A DNA stretch of 64,000 nucleotides from Methylomonas rhizoryzae (GCF_008632455.1 NZ_CP043929.1:2046001-2110000); one strand, 5' to 3'. Positions 16,457 through 25,345 are shown, counted from the stretch's first letter. Notes: generated by a model from the letters alone, not told the origin. Numbers and translations: made by a program.

Positions 16457-17626
16457 ATGAAACCAATTAGGAGCATAACCGACCTTGCTATAAACGGCGC
16501 CGCACCTGCGTTCGATAGCCCTTTGCACGTAGGGCGACCCAATATCGGCAGTAAACAGGCTTTTCTGGATTATGTTGACGACATATTCGAGCGAAGGTGG
16601 TTCAGCAACAATGGACCGTTGTTACAAGCGTTCGAGCAGCGTGTTGCCGATTTTCTGCAGGTGAAACATTGCGTGGCGATGTGTAATGGCACGGTTGCCC
16701 TTGAAATTGCAATTCGCGCTCTCGGTCTTAGTGGCGAAGTCATTATTCCGTCTTATACCTTTATTGCCACCGCGCATGCCCTGCATTGGCAAGCCATCAC
16801 GCCGGTGTTCGCCGATATAGACTCCAAAACGCATACGCTAGACCCGGACGCCGTAAGAAAAATGATTACCCCGCGCACCAGCGGAATTATCGGCGTGCAC
16901 TTATGGGGGCGCCCGGCGGCAGTCTCCGAATTGCAGGAAATTGCCCAAGAATATCGCCTTAATTTGTTGTTCGACGCTGCACATGCCTTCGGTTGTTCGC
17001 ATCATGGACAGATGATAGGCAATTTCGGTGCCTGCGAAGTATTGAGCTTTCATGCCACTAAATTTTTTAATACCTTCGAAGGCGGAGCCGTCGTAACCAA
17101 CGACGATGATTTGGCGGAAACGATGAAACTGATGCGTAATTTTGGTTTTGCCGGATTCGATAATGTCATTTATCCCGGAACCAACGGCAAAATGACTGAA
17201 ATTTCTGCGGCTATGGGCTTGGTTAATCTGGATGCGATTCAGGAGGTCGTGTCAGTCAACCGACGCAATTACCTGGCGTATTGCGAACAACTCGCGGGTA
17301 TACCCGGTATCGAGGTAGTGCGTTACGCAGAGTATGAACGCAACAATTACCAGTATGTCGTTGTAGAGGTTACCGAACACAGCGCAGTCGGGCGAGACGA
17401 GATCATTGCCGCGCTGCATGCCGAAAATATTCTTGCGCGAAAATACTTTTGGCCCGGATGCCACAACATGCTGCCGTATCGACAGCTGTTCCCCCATGCC
17501 GGATTGCTGTTGGCTAATACTAACCAAGTCGCCAATCGAGTAATCGTATTGCCCACGGGTACCGGTGTCGGCCTGGACGAAATTAAGGTGATTTGTTCGG
17601 TCATCCGTCTGTTGTTGGAACAATGA
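16457..17626 (+). CDS. DegT/DnrJ/EryC1-family sugar aminotransferase
   Basis: The 389-residue PLP enzyme should transfer an amino group from glutamate to a nucleotide-linked keto sugar. Visible are the NNGPLLQAFEQRVADFL substrate region, CNGTVALEIAIRALGLSGEV, PSYTFIATAHAL, the FDAAHAFGCS segment that contacts PLP, and SFHATKFFNTFEGG with Lys202 as the internal aldimine. ATG 16457 was preferred over GTG 16451; neither has a strong ribosome-binding site. Its stop overlaps the start of the LpxD-like acyltransferase, so amination and N-acylation of the same sugar are probably coupled. The FdtB/VioA-like relatives make amino-deoxyhexoses. Confidence 0.9.
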   Translation: MKPIRSITDLAINGAAPAFDSPLHVGRPNIGSKQAFLDYVDDIFERRWFSNNGPLLQAFEQRVADFLQVKHCVAMCNGTVALEIAIRALGLSGEVIIPSYTFIATAHALHWQAITPVFADIDSKTHTLDPDAVRKMITPRTSGIIGVHLWGRPAAVSELQEIAQEYRLNLLFDAAHAFGCSHHGQMIGNFGACEVLSFHATKFFNTFEGGAVVTNDDDLAETMKLMRNFGFAGFDNVIYPGTNGKMTEISAAMGLVNLDAIQEVVSVNRRNYLAYCEQLAGIPGIEVVRYAEYERNNYQYVVVEVTEHSAVGRDEIIAALHAENILARKYFWPGCHNMLPYRQLFPHAGLLLANTNQVANRVIVLPTGTGVGLDEIKVICSVIRLLLEQ

Positions 17627-18576
17627 TGGAATATATCAAGTTAACTCAGCGCCTTTCTGTCGCCTCCATTGTAGATTTGTGCCGCGATATTTTGGCTGGC
17701 ATCGGTACCGCGGTGCAGTATATCGACGGAGAATCGAACATTTCCGAGATTGCCGGGGTTGCGGACGGACGCTGCGTTGCGGCAAATACCGTGTGTTTTC
17801 TCGAGAAAGTGCCGCGGCAAACTTTGCCGGTAGCGCTCAAAAACGCCTTGGTGATTACTCGTCCGGACCTCGTATCTTCATTGACGGGTTGCAATCTTTT
17901 GGTTACCGCCGATCCCCGAGCATTGTTCATAGATTTGCTCGATCGGTTGATCGTCTACCCGGGATTCAACAGTTTTTCTTCGATAATCGATGCTGTGCCG
18001 ATGATTGATCCTGAGGCAGAGATTCATCCGTGTGCAATCATTGAAGACGGTGTCGGCATTGGTGCTGGAACCCGTATTGCGGCCGGTTGTGTGATCAAGC
18101 GGGGGACTTTCATAGGCAAAGACGTTACGATTCGAGAAAATACCGTCGTTGGCTGCGACGGGATTGCGCTGTATAAGGCCTTGGATGGCAGGGTATTGCG
18201 TTTTCCCCATGTGGCTGGGGTGATCATAGAGGATCAGGTCGAAATCGGCGCCAATTGTGTGTTACCCAGAGGGGCGATGAAATGTTCCCGGGTCGGTAGT
18301 CAATCGGTGATCGGCAATCTTTGCAACTTGGGTCATGCGGTGCAGATCGGACGCAAGGTTTGGATGTCGGTAGGCTGCTTGATAGGCGGCAACTCGGTAA
18401 TCGGCGATGGTAGTTCGTTGGGACTAGGCGTTAATGTCCGGGACAATCTGCAGATTGGTCAAAACTGCTCATTAGGGATGGGGAGCGTGGTGGTCAAAAA
18501 CCTACCGGATGGAGATTCCGTTTTTGGGAATCCGGCCAAACGCATGCCACGCATCAAGGCCGGACCGGAACGGTAA
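17623..18576 (+). CDS. LpxD-like hexapeptide-repeat N-acyltransferase
   Basis: This protein of about 317 residues has an LpxD-like N-terminal sugar-binding half (to about residue 115) and a left-handed beta-helix made of hexapeptide repeats (IHPCAIIEDGVGIGAGTRIA onward). The likely catalytic His is in NLCNLGHAVQIGRKVWM. LpxD uses acyl-ACP to N-acylate UDP-glucosamine derivatives in lipid A. This copy sits in a glycan cluster directly after an aminotransferase and near a private ACP and ketosynthase, so it more likely acylates the amino sugar made there. The C-terminus ends at GNPAKRMPRIKAGPER rather than in LpxD's usual helical tail. Two adjacent Met codons (17623, 17626) are possible starts. 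Confidence 0.82.
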   Translation: MMEYIKLTQRLSVASIVDLCRDILAGIGTAVQYIDGESNISEIAGVADGRCVAANTVCFLEKVPRQTLPVALKNALVITRPDLVSSLTGCNLLVTADPRALFIDLLDRLIVYPGFNSFSSIIDAVPMIDPEAEIHPCAIIEDGVGIGAGTRIAAGCVIKRGTFIGKDVTIRENTVVGCDGIALYKALDGRVLRFPHVAGVIIEDQVEIGANCVLPRGAMKCSRVGSQSVIGNLCNLGHAVQIGRKVWMSVGCLIGGNSVIGDGSSLGLGVNVRDNLQIGQNCSLGMGSVVVKNLPDGDSVFGNPAKRMPRIKAGPER

Positions 18577-18594
18577 GTATCAGAGTGAAAATTT

Positions 18595-19200
18595 ATGTTA
18601 AATAGCGCGGTGGTTGAATTTACATTTAAAGGTAACCGAACATATGTCCAAGGTCCGGATTTGTTCAACGTGATGTTGGCCGGATTTCCGGATGGGCTCA
18701 GGCGGCAGATACGATTTTCCGCGCATGATTTCGTGCATACCCCGAATTGTATGTCACACCTTACGACGGATAAGTCTGATTTAGCGGGGCTTAGCGATAT
18801 TAAAGCGCGGTGTCAATGCGAACTCGACGGGATTGATTATTGGATGGCATTAACTGCGTTACAAACAGATTCCGCCGTCGGAAAACGGATGCCATACGAC
18901 GAAGAGCGGGTAACGTCGCAATGTCGAATCGAGGGGGATGGCATTTGGCTGATAGGCGAGAGCCCTTTTAGCTTCATAGAAACCCTGGTGTCGATGAACA
19001 AATACCTACACCAGCAATTATTTCCGGATGCGGTCGGAAAATGGATCTTTACCCGTATCGACTTGGATCAGGAGTCTGACGCACAAAGCGGACTGGCATT
19101 GCTATTGAAACATAATCTGAACTATCGCCTGACCAAAAGCGAAATCTTGTTGGACGGCAAGCGATTAGGGGATATTTACTTTTCGTTGGTAGCGGCATGA
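18595..19200 (+). CDS. Unrecognised protein of the acyl-ACP subcluster
   Basis: The 201-residue soluble protein has no signal peptide and no domain I can name. It begins VVEFTFKGNRTYVQGPDLFN, has a middle region with VTSQCRIEGDGIWLIGESPF, and ends in a conserved-looking LNYRLTKSEILLDGKRLGDIYF. It overlaps the ketosynthase gene by 4 bp (ATGA) and lies 18 bp after the acyltransferase gene. Genetic coupling argues for a role in making, modifying or transferring the acyl group, for example as a dehydratase, thioesterase or accessory subunit. This is inference from context only. Confidence 0.7.
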   Translation: MLNSAVVEFTFKGNRTYVQGPDLFNVMLAGFPDGLRRQIRFSAHDFVHTPNCMSHLTTDKSDLAGLSDIKARCQCELDGIDYWMALTALQTDSAVGKRMPYDEERVTSQCRIEGDGIWLIGESPFSFIETLVSMNKYLHQQLFPDAVGKWIFTRIDLDQESDAQSGLALLLKHNLNYRLTKSEILLDGKRLGDIYFSLVAA

Positions 19201-20132
19201 TCGGTATTCAAGCCATAGGCACTTATATTCCCGTTCAACGGATCGATAATCGGGAGCGGCTAAGCCAGTTTGCCGTCGATGAAAGTTTTCTGCACGACAA
19301 AATCGGTATGTTGCGCTTGGCGGTCAAAGCGGCGGACGAGGAAACTTCCGACTTATGTTGCAAGGCGTTTGCCGATTTGCAGCGAAAAGTCTTGTTCGAT
19401 TCTGATGAAATCCAATGTATCGTGGTTTGCACACAAAATCCGGATGGGAGCGGCTTACCGCATACTTCGGCCAACGTGCACGGCAAGCTGAGTTTGTCGG
19501 ACAGCTGCGCCGCGTTTGACATTTCCTTGGGTTGTTCGGGGTTCGTCTACGGTTTGTCGGTGATTCAAGCCTTCATGCAGGCCAATGGATTTGAAAAAGG
19601 GATACTGTTTACCGCCGATCCTTATTCCAAAATCATCGATGCGCAAGACAAGAATACCAGTCTGTTGTTCGGCGATGGTGCCACGGCAACGTTGATCGGC
19701 GGTCGCCCGTTATGGCAATCCGGCCGTTTCGTATTCGGTAGCCGCGGCTGCGAGTCCAGTGCCATACAAGTGGAAGAAAACGGCAAACTGGCCATGAACG
19801 GACGCGGCGTTTTCTCGTTTTCCGCGACCGAGGTACCCAGCAGTATCAGACGGGCCTTATCGGATAATAACCTCACGGAAAACGACGTTGATTGTTATTT
19901 GTTACATCAAGGTAGTCGTTACATAGTCGACACTATCGCCAAAAAGTTAGGTGTGGCGCCCGATAAGGTGCCGTTCGGCGCTGCCGATTACGGAAATACC
20001 GTATCGTCATCCATTCCATTGCTGCTGAACGAAAGTGCCGCTGACCACCGCATAGTGGTCGTCGCGGGATTTGGCGTCGGTTTGTCTTGGGCTAGCACGG
20101 TATTGTTCAAAACTGAAATAGGAGCGGATTAA
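19197..20132 (+). CDS. 3-oxoacyl-ACP synthase III (KASIII/FabH-like)
   Basis: The 311-residue thiolase-fold enzyme keeps the full KASIII triad: Cys113 in DISLGCSGFVYG, His237 in YLLHQGSRYIVD and Asn267 in YGNTVSSSIP. KASIII enzymes condense an acyl-CoA with malonyl-ACP. The LFGDGATATLI segment also fits. It overlaps the unknown gene by 4 bp and the acyl carrier protein by 1 bp (TAATG), so it is very likely dedicated to the adjacent ACP rather than to general fatty-acid initiation. The simplest product is a short 3-oxoacyl-ACP for sugar acylation. Confidence 0.9.
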   Translation: MIGIQAIGTYIPVQRIDNRERLSQFAVDESFLHDKIGMLRLAVKAADEETSDLCCKAFADLQRKVLFDSDEIQCIVVCTQNPDGSGLPHTSANVHGKLSLSDSCAAFDISLGCSGFVYGLSVIQAFMQANGFEKGILFTADPYSKIIDAQDKNTSLLFGDGATATLIGGRPLWQSGRFVFGSRGCESSAIQVEENGKLAMNGRGVFSFSATEVPSSIRRALSDNNLTENDVDCYLLHQGSRYIVDTIAKKLGVAPDKVPFGAADYGNTVSSSIPLLLNESAADHRIVVVAGFGVGLSWASTVLFKTEIGAD

Positions 20133-20365
20133 TGAATGTGACCCACGAAGAGCTAATCGTATTATTGGAAAACGTCGGTACCTCAGTCGACCTTGCGCAG
20201 CTCAAGGGCGACGAATTGTTAGAGGAGGCTGGGGTGGACTCCTTGGAAGTAATGAATTTTTTATTGGAAGTCGAACAGAAGTTCGGCGTCAAAATTCCGG
20301 ATGCGGATATCGACAAGTTGAATACGCTTAATGACGTACGCAATTATTTGCAGCAAAAGTCTTAA
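20132..20365 (+). CDS. Acyl carrier protein of the glycan cluster
   Basis: The 77-residue acidic four-helix carrier has the 4'-phosphopantetheine attachment Ser37 in AGVDSLEVMNFLLEVE. It differs from a housekeeping AcpP in its N-terminal half and is far from any fatty-acid synthesis genes. It overlaps the KASIII gene by one base. It probably carries the acyl chain from the ketosynthase to the LpxD-like acyltransferase. Stable activation needs a phosphopantetheinyl transferase encoded elsewhere. Confidence 0.92.
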   Translation: MNVTHEELIVLLENVGTSVDLAQLKGDELLEEAGVDSLEVMNFLLEVEQKFGVKIPDADIDKLNTLNDVRNYLQQKS

Positions 20366-20417
20366 CTGAAGCCATCCTGTCCGGTCAATAATTCAAACGC
20401 GAATCCGCCATCAAATC

Positions 20418-21089
20418 ATGAAGGGTAAAATCGATACGGCATTCCATATTGGTTCGGCATGTGTTCGATCAATCGGAAAACGCAAAATCTTCGGTATAGG
20501 GAGAAACAAGACCGGCACCAGCTCGCTGACGGTTGCACTGCAATCCCTGGGGTTTGCAGTAGGCCGGCAAATTTGGGGCGAGCGCCTATTGAAAAGCTGG
20601 GCTGTGCGGGATTTCAAGCCGATTATTCGGTATTGCCACACCGCACAGGCTTTTCAGGATGTTCCGTTTAGTCTGCCATACACTTTTCAGGCCATGGACA
20701 TGCGCTTCAAAGGTAGTAAATTCATTCTGACCGTGCGCGACAATCCGGAACAGTGGTACAACTCCTTGACCCGCTTCCACAAAAAAATGTGGGGTGAACA
20801 GGTGTTAAGCAGTTTGAGCGAGCTTAAGCACGTGGATTATTGCTATCCGGGGTTTGCTTACGACGCCAGAGCACTGGTGCATGACGTGTCCGAAGACGAT
20901 CCTTACAACAAGGAAATCCTGATTCGGCATTACAATTTTCATAACGATGTCGTAATGGACTATTTTCGTAATCGCCCGGACGATTTGTTGGTTCTGAATG
21001 TCGCCGAAAAAGGGGCGTACAAAAAACTAGGTGATTTTCTGGAAGTTCCTTGTCCGGCGGATGATTTTCCGTGGGAAAATAAGACCTAA
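20418..21089 (+). CDS. Sulfotransferase-family protein
   Basis: The 223-residue protein has the PAPS 5'-phosphosulfate-binding loop FGIGRNKTGTSSL (about residues 25-37) and the LTVRDNPEQWYNSL region that in sulfotransferases binds the 3'-phosphate with Arg and Ser. The layout resembles the Sulfotransfer_4-like group. It should be cytoplasmic and could sulfate a sugar or an acyl hydroxyl of the glycan. It lies 52 bp after the ACP gene in the same direction. Substrate is unknown. Confidence 0.8.
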   Translation: MKGKIDTAFHIGSACVRSIGKRKIFGIGRNKTGTSSLTVALQSLGFAVGRQIWGERLLKSWAVRDFKPIIRYCHTAQAFQDVPFSLPYTFQAMDMRFKGSKFILTVRDNPEQWYNSLTRFHKKMWGEQVLSSLSELKHVDYCYPGFAYDARALVHDVSEDDPYNKEILIRHYNFHNDVVMDYFRNRPDDLLVLNVAEKGAYKKLGDFLEVPCPADDFPWENKT

Positions 21090-21155
21090 TTCCAATTCAA
21101 ACGATTCAACCGAACGGCTGGCCGGATTTTTGCCGCTGATTGACGGAGCAACCCC

Positions 21156-22613
21156 GTGCAAAAAACTTTCTTGAATATTGGCTGCGGTAGGCAACACATT
21201 ACCGGCTTCGTCAACATGGATATCGTCAAGCCATACGATAGAAAACTGGATGCGCGTAAAGGCCTACCTTTCCCCGAATGCAGTGTCGACGGCATATATA
21301 GCGAGCATTTTTTCGAACATCTGACGCAAGCGGAAGGTTTGGGTTTTTTGCGCGAATGCCGGCGGGTGTTGAAACCCGGCGGCGTAGTGCGAATTGCAAT
21401 GCCGGATCTGGATGACCTCGTCAGACGCTATACCTCGGAGGACTGGCGCGGTGACGGCGACATGTTCAAACTCGGCTTCGATTGGGTGGAAAATCGTTGC
21501 GAGATGATGAATATCGCGATGCGGGAATGGGGACACAAGCACGTTTATAACGAAGAAGAACTGGTCAGAATTGCCCGATATGCCGGACTCGAACCGATAG
21601 GGCGCTGCCGCCACGGTTGCAGCGACATACCCGAGTTGGCAGGCAGGGAGACTCGCAATAGCTCGAAATTGATCATGGAATTCACCTTGCCTGCGCGTTC
21701 GTCCGAAAGCCGGCCATTGGTCAGTGTGCTGATTCCAGCCTACCGCGCCGATTATTTTCGGCAAGCGTTAACCAGCGCATTGTCGCAAACCTATTCACAT
21801 CTGGAAATCATCGTATGCGACGATTCCGCCAACAACAGCATCGAATCAATGACGCGCGAACTTGCGCAACAAGACGGCCGGGTGACCTATATTCGAAACC
21901 AGCCGCCGCAGGGTGGTTTGGGCAATTATTTAAACTGCTTTGCCCGAGCTAACGGCGAATTCATCAAGTTTTTGAATGACGACGATGTATTGGAGCCTAA
22001 CTGCATTGAAAAAATGCTCAACGTATTTGCCGCGCATCCCGGAGTAACCTTGGTGACCTCCAAGCGGGTGTTGATCGATAGCCGGGGAGAACGTTTGCCC
22101 GATCTGCCTGCCACTCAACGCTTGTGCCGTGAGGACAGCGAATTGGATGGGATCAGTTGCGCCAATGCGTTGATTGCCGGGCAAATTAATTTTTTAGGCG
22201 AGCCTTCCACTGCGATGTTCAGGAAAATCGATTTGGCTTGGGTTAAACCGCACTTTATGAGTATTGGCGGCTTGATAGGGATTGGGGCAGGCGATGTCGC
22301 CATGTGGCTTAATTTGTTGGGTAGGGGGAATGGCTACTACATCGCCGAACCGCTCAGTTACTTTCGACTGCACGAACAGCAACGACAACAAGACCCAGCG
22401 ATTCAGCAACAAGGTCAGCAGACTTGGCGTAAGTTTATTTTTCAGGGGCGCCGCTTGGGTTTGATGCCGCATTTGCTGGTTTGGGGCATTCGTAGCAGAT
22501 CCGCCGGTTCGAACGTGTGGCGGACCATGCAGATTGTAACGTCGCCGCTATTTCTGATTCAGTTGCGTGGCTATTTCAGGATTGCAAAAGAACGCTATTT
22601 GCGTCGAGGATAA
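21156..22613 (+). CDS. Fusion of a SAM methyltransferase and a family 2 glycosyltransferase
   Basis: The 485-residue protein has two enzymes in one chain. Residues 1-175 form a class I methyltransferase (TFLNIGCGRQHITGFVNMDI, EHFFEHL, CRRVLKPGGVVRIAMPDLDD). Residues 185-485 are a GT-A glycosyltransferase starting LVSVLIPAYRADYFRQAL, with CDDSANNSIES and the metal-binding FLNDDDVLEPNCIEKM. GTG start at 21156 is preceded by GGAG with 8-base spacing. Fusion suggests that one sugar is methylated and transferred in a single step, but acceptor and donor are unknown. Confidence 0.85.
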   Translation: MQKTFLNIGCGRQHITGFVNMDIVKPYDRKLDARKGLPFPECSVDGIYSEHFFEHLTQAEGLGFLRECRRVLKPGGVVRIAMPDLDDLVRRYTSEDWRGDGDMFKLGFDWVENRCEMMNIAMREWGHKHVYNEEELVRIARYAGLEPIGRCRHGCSDIPELAGRETRNSSKLIMEFTLPARSSESRPLVSVLIPAYRADYFRQALTSALSQTYSHLEIIVCDDSANNSIESMTRELAQQDGRVTYIRNQPPQGGLGNYLNCFARANGEFIKFLNDDDVLEPNCIEKMLNVFAAHPGVTLVTSKRVLIDSRGERLPDLPATQRLCREDSELDGISCANALIAGQINFLGEPSTAMFRKIDLAWVKPHFMSIGGLIGIGAGDVAMWLNLLGRGNGYYIAEPLSYFRLHEQQRQQDPAIQQQGQQTWRKFIFQGRRLGLMPHLLVWGIRSRSAGSNVWRTMQIVTSPLFLIQLRGYFRIAKERYLRRG

Positions 22614-22622
22614 CGGTCTGCA

Positions 22623-23564
22623 ATGCGGCAAGCCTCATCCTGTCCCGGTACGCCGGCAGTGGCCGTGTTATTGTCTACTTATAACGGCGAACGGTTTCTT
22701 GAAGCGTTACTCGACAGTCTCATTGCGCAAGATTATCCGCATCTGGGTATTTGGGTAAGAGACGACGGTTCCTCCGACCGCAGTTTGAGCGTGCTCGAGC
22801 GTTATGCGGCAGCCGGAAAAATTACACGTTTGTTGCACGGTGGCAACGTCGGCGTTGTCGACAGTTTTTTGGAGTTGTTGCGATCGGCTGGCGACGAATA
22901 TGCCTATTACGCGTTTTGCGATCAAGATGATGTTTGGTATCCCGGTAAAGTAAGCGCTGCCGTACAAACATTGCAGTCACAGGAGGACGGCAAACCGTTG
23001 TTGTATTGCGGGCGGCTTGAATATGTAAACCCGCAACTGGCGCCTCTTGGTTTATCTCCGGTTCCAGCAAGGATGGGGCTGGGTAATGCATTAGTCGAAA
23101 ACGTTGTAACCGGTTGCACTAGCGTAATTAATGCCCAGGCTCGCCGGGTTTTGCTGGAGCGGTGGCCGCCGACCGTGCAAATGCACGATTGGTGGTTGTA
23201 TTTGGTAATTTCCGCAGTTGGTCGCGTCATATACGATTCGCGCAGTTTTATTCGATACCGCTTGCACGATCACAATACCATCGGCGCCACGCTCAATCCG
23301 CTACAAGCGTTTAGCCGCAAACTCATCCGTTTCCTTCGACGAGATAAAAGTGGGGTTTTTGCCGCATCCGCTCAAGCCGCGGCGTTTGCCGAAATATACG
23401 CAGATTTACTGAACCACGAGCAAAAAACACTGCTAGAGCGGTTCCTGCTGGGTAAGCGTTCGTTGTTTCGCAGGATTAACCTGTGCTGCAACAAGCGGGT
23501 GTGGCGGCAAGGCAGATTGGAAAATTTGTTACTCAAAGGCTTACTATTGTTCAATAGGTACTGA
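22623..23564 (+). CDS. Glycosyltransferase family 2 (rhamnosyltransferase-like)
   Basis: The 313-residue GT-A enzyme has the N-terminal strand VAVLLSTYNGERFLEALLDS, then VRDDGSSDRSLSVLERYAA and YYAFCDQDDVWYPGKVSAAV with the DxD-like QDD metal motif. The motif FCDQDDVW is typical of the WchA/RfbN-like group that often transfers rhamnose or related deoxyhexoses. It is cytoplasmic or peripheral on the inner membrane. Ten bases separate it from the fusion gene upstream, and the next GT2 gene starts 8 bases after its stop. Confidence 0.88.
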   Translation: MRQASSCPGTPAVAVLLSTYNGERFLEALLDSLIAQDYPHLGIWVRDDGSSDRSLSVLERYAAAGKITRLLHGGNVGVVDSFLELLRSAGDEYAYYAFCDQDDVWYPGKVSAAVQTLQSQEDGKPLLYCGRLEYVNPQLAPLGLSPVPARMGLGNALVENVVTGCTSVINAQARRVLLERWPPTVQMHDWWLYLVISAVGRVIYDSRSFIRYRLHDHNTIGATLNPLQAFSRKLIRFLRRDKSGVFAASAQAAAFAEIYADLLNHEQKTLLERFLLGKRSLFRRINLCCNKRVWRQGRLENLLLKGLLLFNRY

Positions 23565-23571
23565 TTTGCAC

Positions 23572-24327
23572 ATGGCCGTCGCACTCCAACCTCAATTAAT
23601 CTCGCTTTCCGTGGTGAGTCACGGGCAAGCCGGTTTGCTTCAACACCTGCTCGACGATTTGCTGAAACTGCCGCAGCCGGAGCGTTTTGAATTGATTTTG
23701 ACGCGCAATATTCCCGAGGTGTGGCCATTTGAAATCGATCGGCTACCGTTTTCGGTGAAAGTGATTGAAAATTCGCAGCCCAAGGGATTTGGTGCCAACC
23801 ACAATGCCGCTTTCCGGGCAGCCGCCGGCGATTGGTTTTGCGTATTGAATCCGGACGTTCTATTGCCGGAAGATCCCTTTCCTGAATTGTTGAACAGTTT
23901 GCATCAGGCCGGAGCGGCATTGGCGGCACCTGTCGTATTCAATTCCGCGGGTAACAGGGAAGATAGCGCGCGAGCGTTTCCGACATTGAGTAGTCTGGCT
24001 ACCAAAGCCTTAGGACGCGATGGCGCGGTTTATTCTAGTGATCCGCAAAATGATGGGTCTCCCGACTGGCTGGCCGGAATGTTTTTATTGTTTCGTAGCG
24101 CCGATTTCGCAAAGATTGGCGGATTCGACGAAGGCTTTTATCTTTATTACGAGGATGTCGATATTTGTGCACGTCTGCGCAAGGCCGGTTTTAAGCTCGT
24201 GCTTTGTTCCGGAGCTAAAGTTATACACGATGCACAACGCAGCAGTCATCACAATTGGCGTTATCGCTACTGGCACCTTGCCAGCATGCTGCGTTATTTC
24301 CTTAAACATTGGTGGCGGTTGCCGTGA
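23572..24327 (+). CDS. Glycosyltransferase family 2
   Basis: The 251-residue GT2 begins LISLSVVSHGQAGLLQHLLD and has GFGANHNAAFRAAAGDWFCV, LNPDVLLPEDPF as the DxD-equivalent, and the C-terminal GGFDEGFYLYYEDVDICARL acceptor-site helix seen in rhamnosyltransferase WbbL-type enzymes. ATG 23572 was preferred over TTG 23566. Its stop overlaps the ATG of the epimerase gene (TGATG). Sugar specificity cannot be read. Confidence 0.87.
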   Translation: MAVALQPQLISLSVVSHGQAGLLQHLLDDLLKLPQPERFELILTRNIPEVWPFEIDRLPFSVKVIENSQPKGFGANHNAAFRAAAGDWFCVLNPDVLLPEDPFPELLNSLHQAGAALAAPVVFNSAGNREDSARAFPTLSSLATKALGRDGAVYSSDPQNDGSPDWLAGMFLLFRSADFAKIGGFDEGFYLYYEDVDICARLRKAGFKLVLCSGAKVIHDAQRSSHHNWRYRYWHLASMLRYFLKHWWRLP

Positions 24328-25343
24328 TGAACGTGGCGATTGGCTCTGAGCAAAGTTCCGGCGTGAGTGAACGGCAACAGTCGATTGCATTAGTGACGGG
24401 TGCTGGCGGATTTATCGGCCAGCGCTTGGTTGCGGCGTTGCAAGAACACGGCTATATCGTGCGCACCCTAAGCCGAGGGCTTGGCGATGCGAATAACCCC
24501 GAGCATTTTGCGCTGGATTTAGCGATGGATGACTGTCCTGCTGGGTTATGCCTAGGCGTCAGCATGATATTCCATTTAGCCGGCAAGGCGCACGATTTGG
24601 CCGCACACGTCGCCAATGTATCTCAGTACCGGCACGTCAACGTCGAGGGTACCCGCAAGCTGCTGGAAGCGGCCAAACAGGCCGGGGTGCCGAGATTCGT
24701 TTTTTTTAGCAGCGTCAAGGCGGTGGGCGATGGCCAGCCGCAACCGATGGACGAAACCGTTTCCGCGCCGGCCGACGGCCCTTACGGCGAGTCCAAATAC
24801 CAAGCCGAACAATTGGTATTGCATGGCGGTTATGTGCCGCATCCGCTGGTGATTCGCCCCAGTATGGTGTATGGCAATACCGACAAGGGCAATCTGCCGA
24901 TGATGATCAAAGCCATTCGCCGTGGTCTGTTCCCACCGCTGCCGGATACGGGTAATCGCCGCTCTATGGTGCATGTCGACGATTTGGTGCGGGCCGCCAT
25001 ATTAGCCGCCGAATCCGCACAGACCGCCGGCAAGGTTTATATCGTAACCGACGGGCACGCTTATTCCACCCGGCAACTTTACGATGAAATCAGGGCGGCA
25101 TTAGGTAAAGCTCCGATCGCTTGGGCGCTGCCGTATGGTTTGTTGCACGGTCTGGCTAGATTGGGCGACGGCATCGGCCGCTTATTGCAGCGGCGGTTTC
25201 CGTTCGATAGCGTCGCCCTGGATAAATTGACCGGCTCGGCGTGGTATTCGTCGGCCAGAATAGAAGCCGACTTAGGCTTTCGACCAACAAAAAATCTACC
25301 TAACTCTCTTCCGGACCTGGTCCGATTCCTGGATTCCCTCTAA
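24327..25343 (+). CDS. NAD-dependent nucleotide-sugar epimerase/reductase (SDR)
   Basis: The 338-residue extended SDR has the glycine motif LVTGAGGFIGQRLVAAL, the FFSSVKAVGDG serine strand, and the catalytic YGESK. This type (WbpV/FnlB-like) typically reduces or epimerises a 4-keto-6-deoxy UDP-sugar before the initiating transferase uses it. It directly precedes the WbpL-like and WbpM-like genes, an arrangement also known from Pseudomonas O-antigen clusters. The start at 24327 gives a 1-base overlap; the longer reading from 24309 is not needed. Confidence 0.86.
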   Translation: MNVAIGSEQSSGVSERQQSIALVTGAGGFIGQRLVAALQEHGYIVRTLSRGLGDANNPEHFALDLAMDDCPAGLCLGVSMIFHLAGKAHDLAAHVANVSQYRHVNVEGTRKLLEAAKQAGVPRFVFFSSVKAVGDGQPQPMDETVSAPADGPYGESKYQAEQLVLHGGYVPHPLVIRPSMVYGNTDKGNLPMMIKAIRRGLFPPLPDTGNRRSMVHVDDLVRAAILAAESAQTAGKVYIVTDGHAYSTRQLYDEIRAALGKAPIAWALPYGLLHGLARLGDGIGRLLQRRFPFDSVALDKLTGSAWYSSARIEADLGFRPTKNLPNSLPDLVRFLDSL

Positions 25344-25345
25344 GC

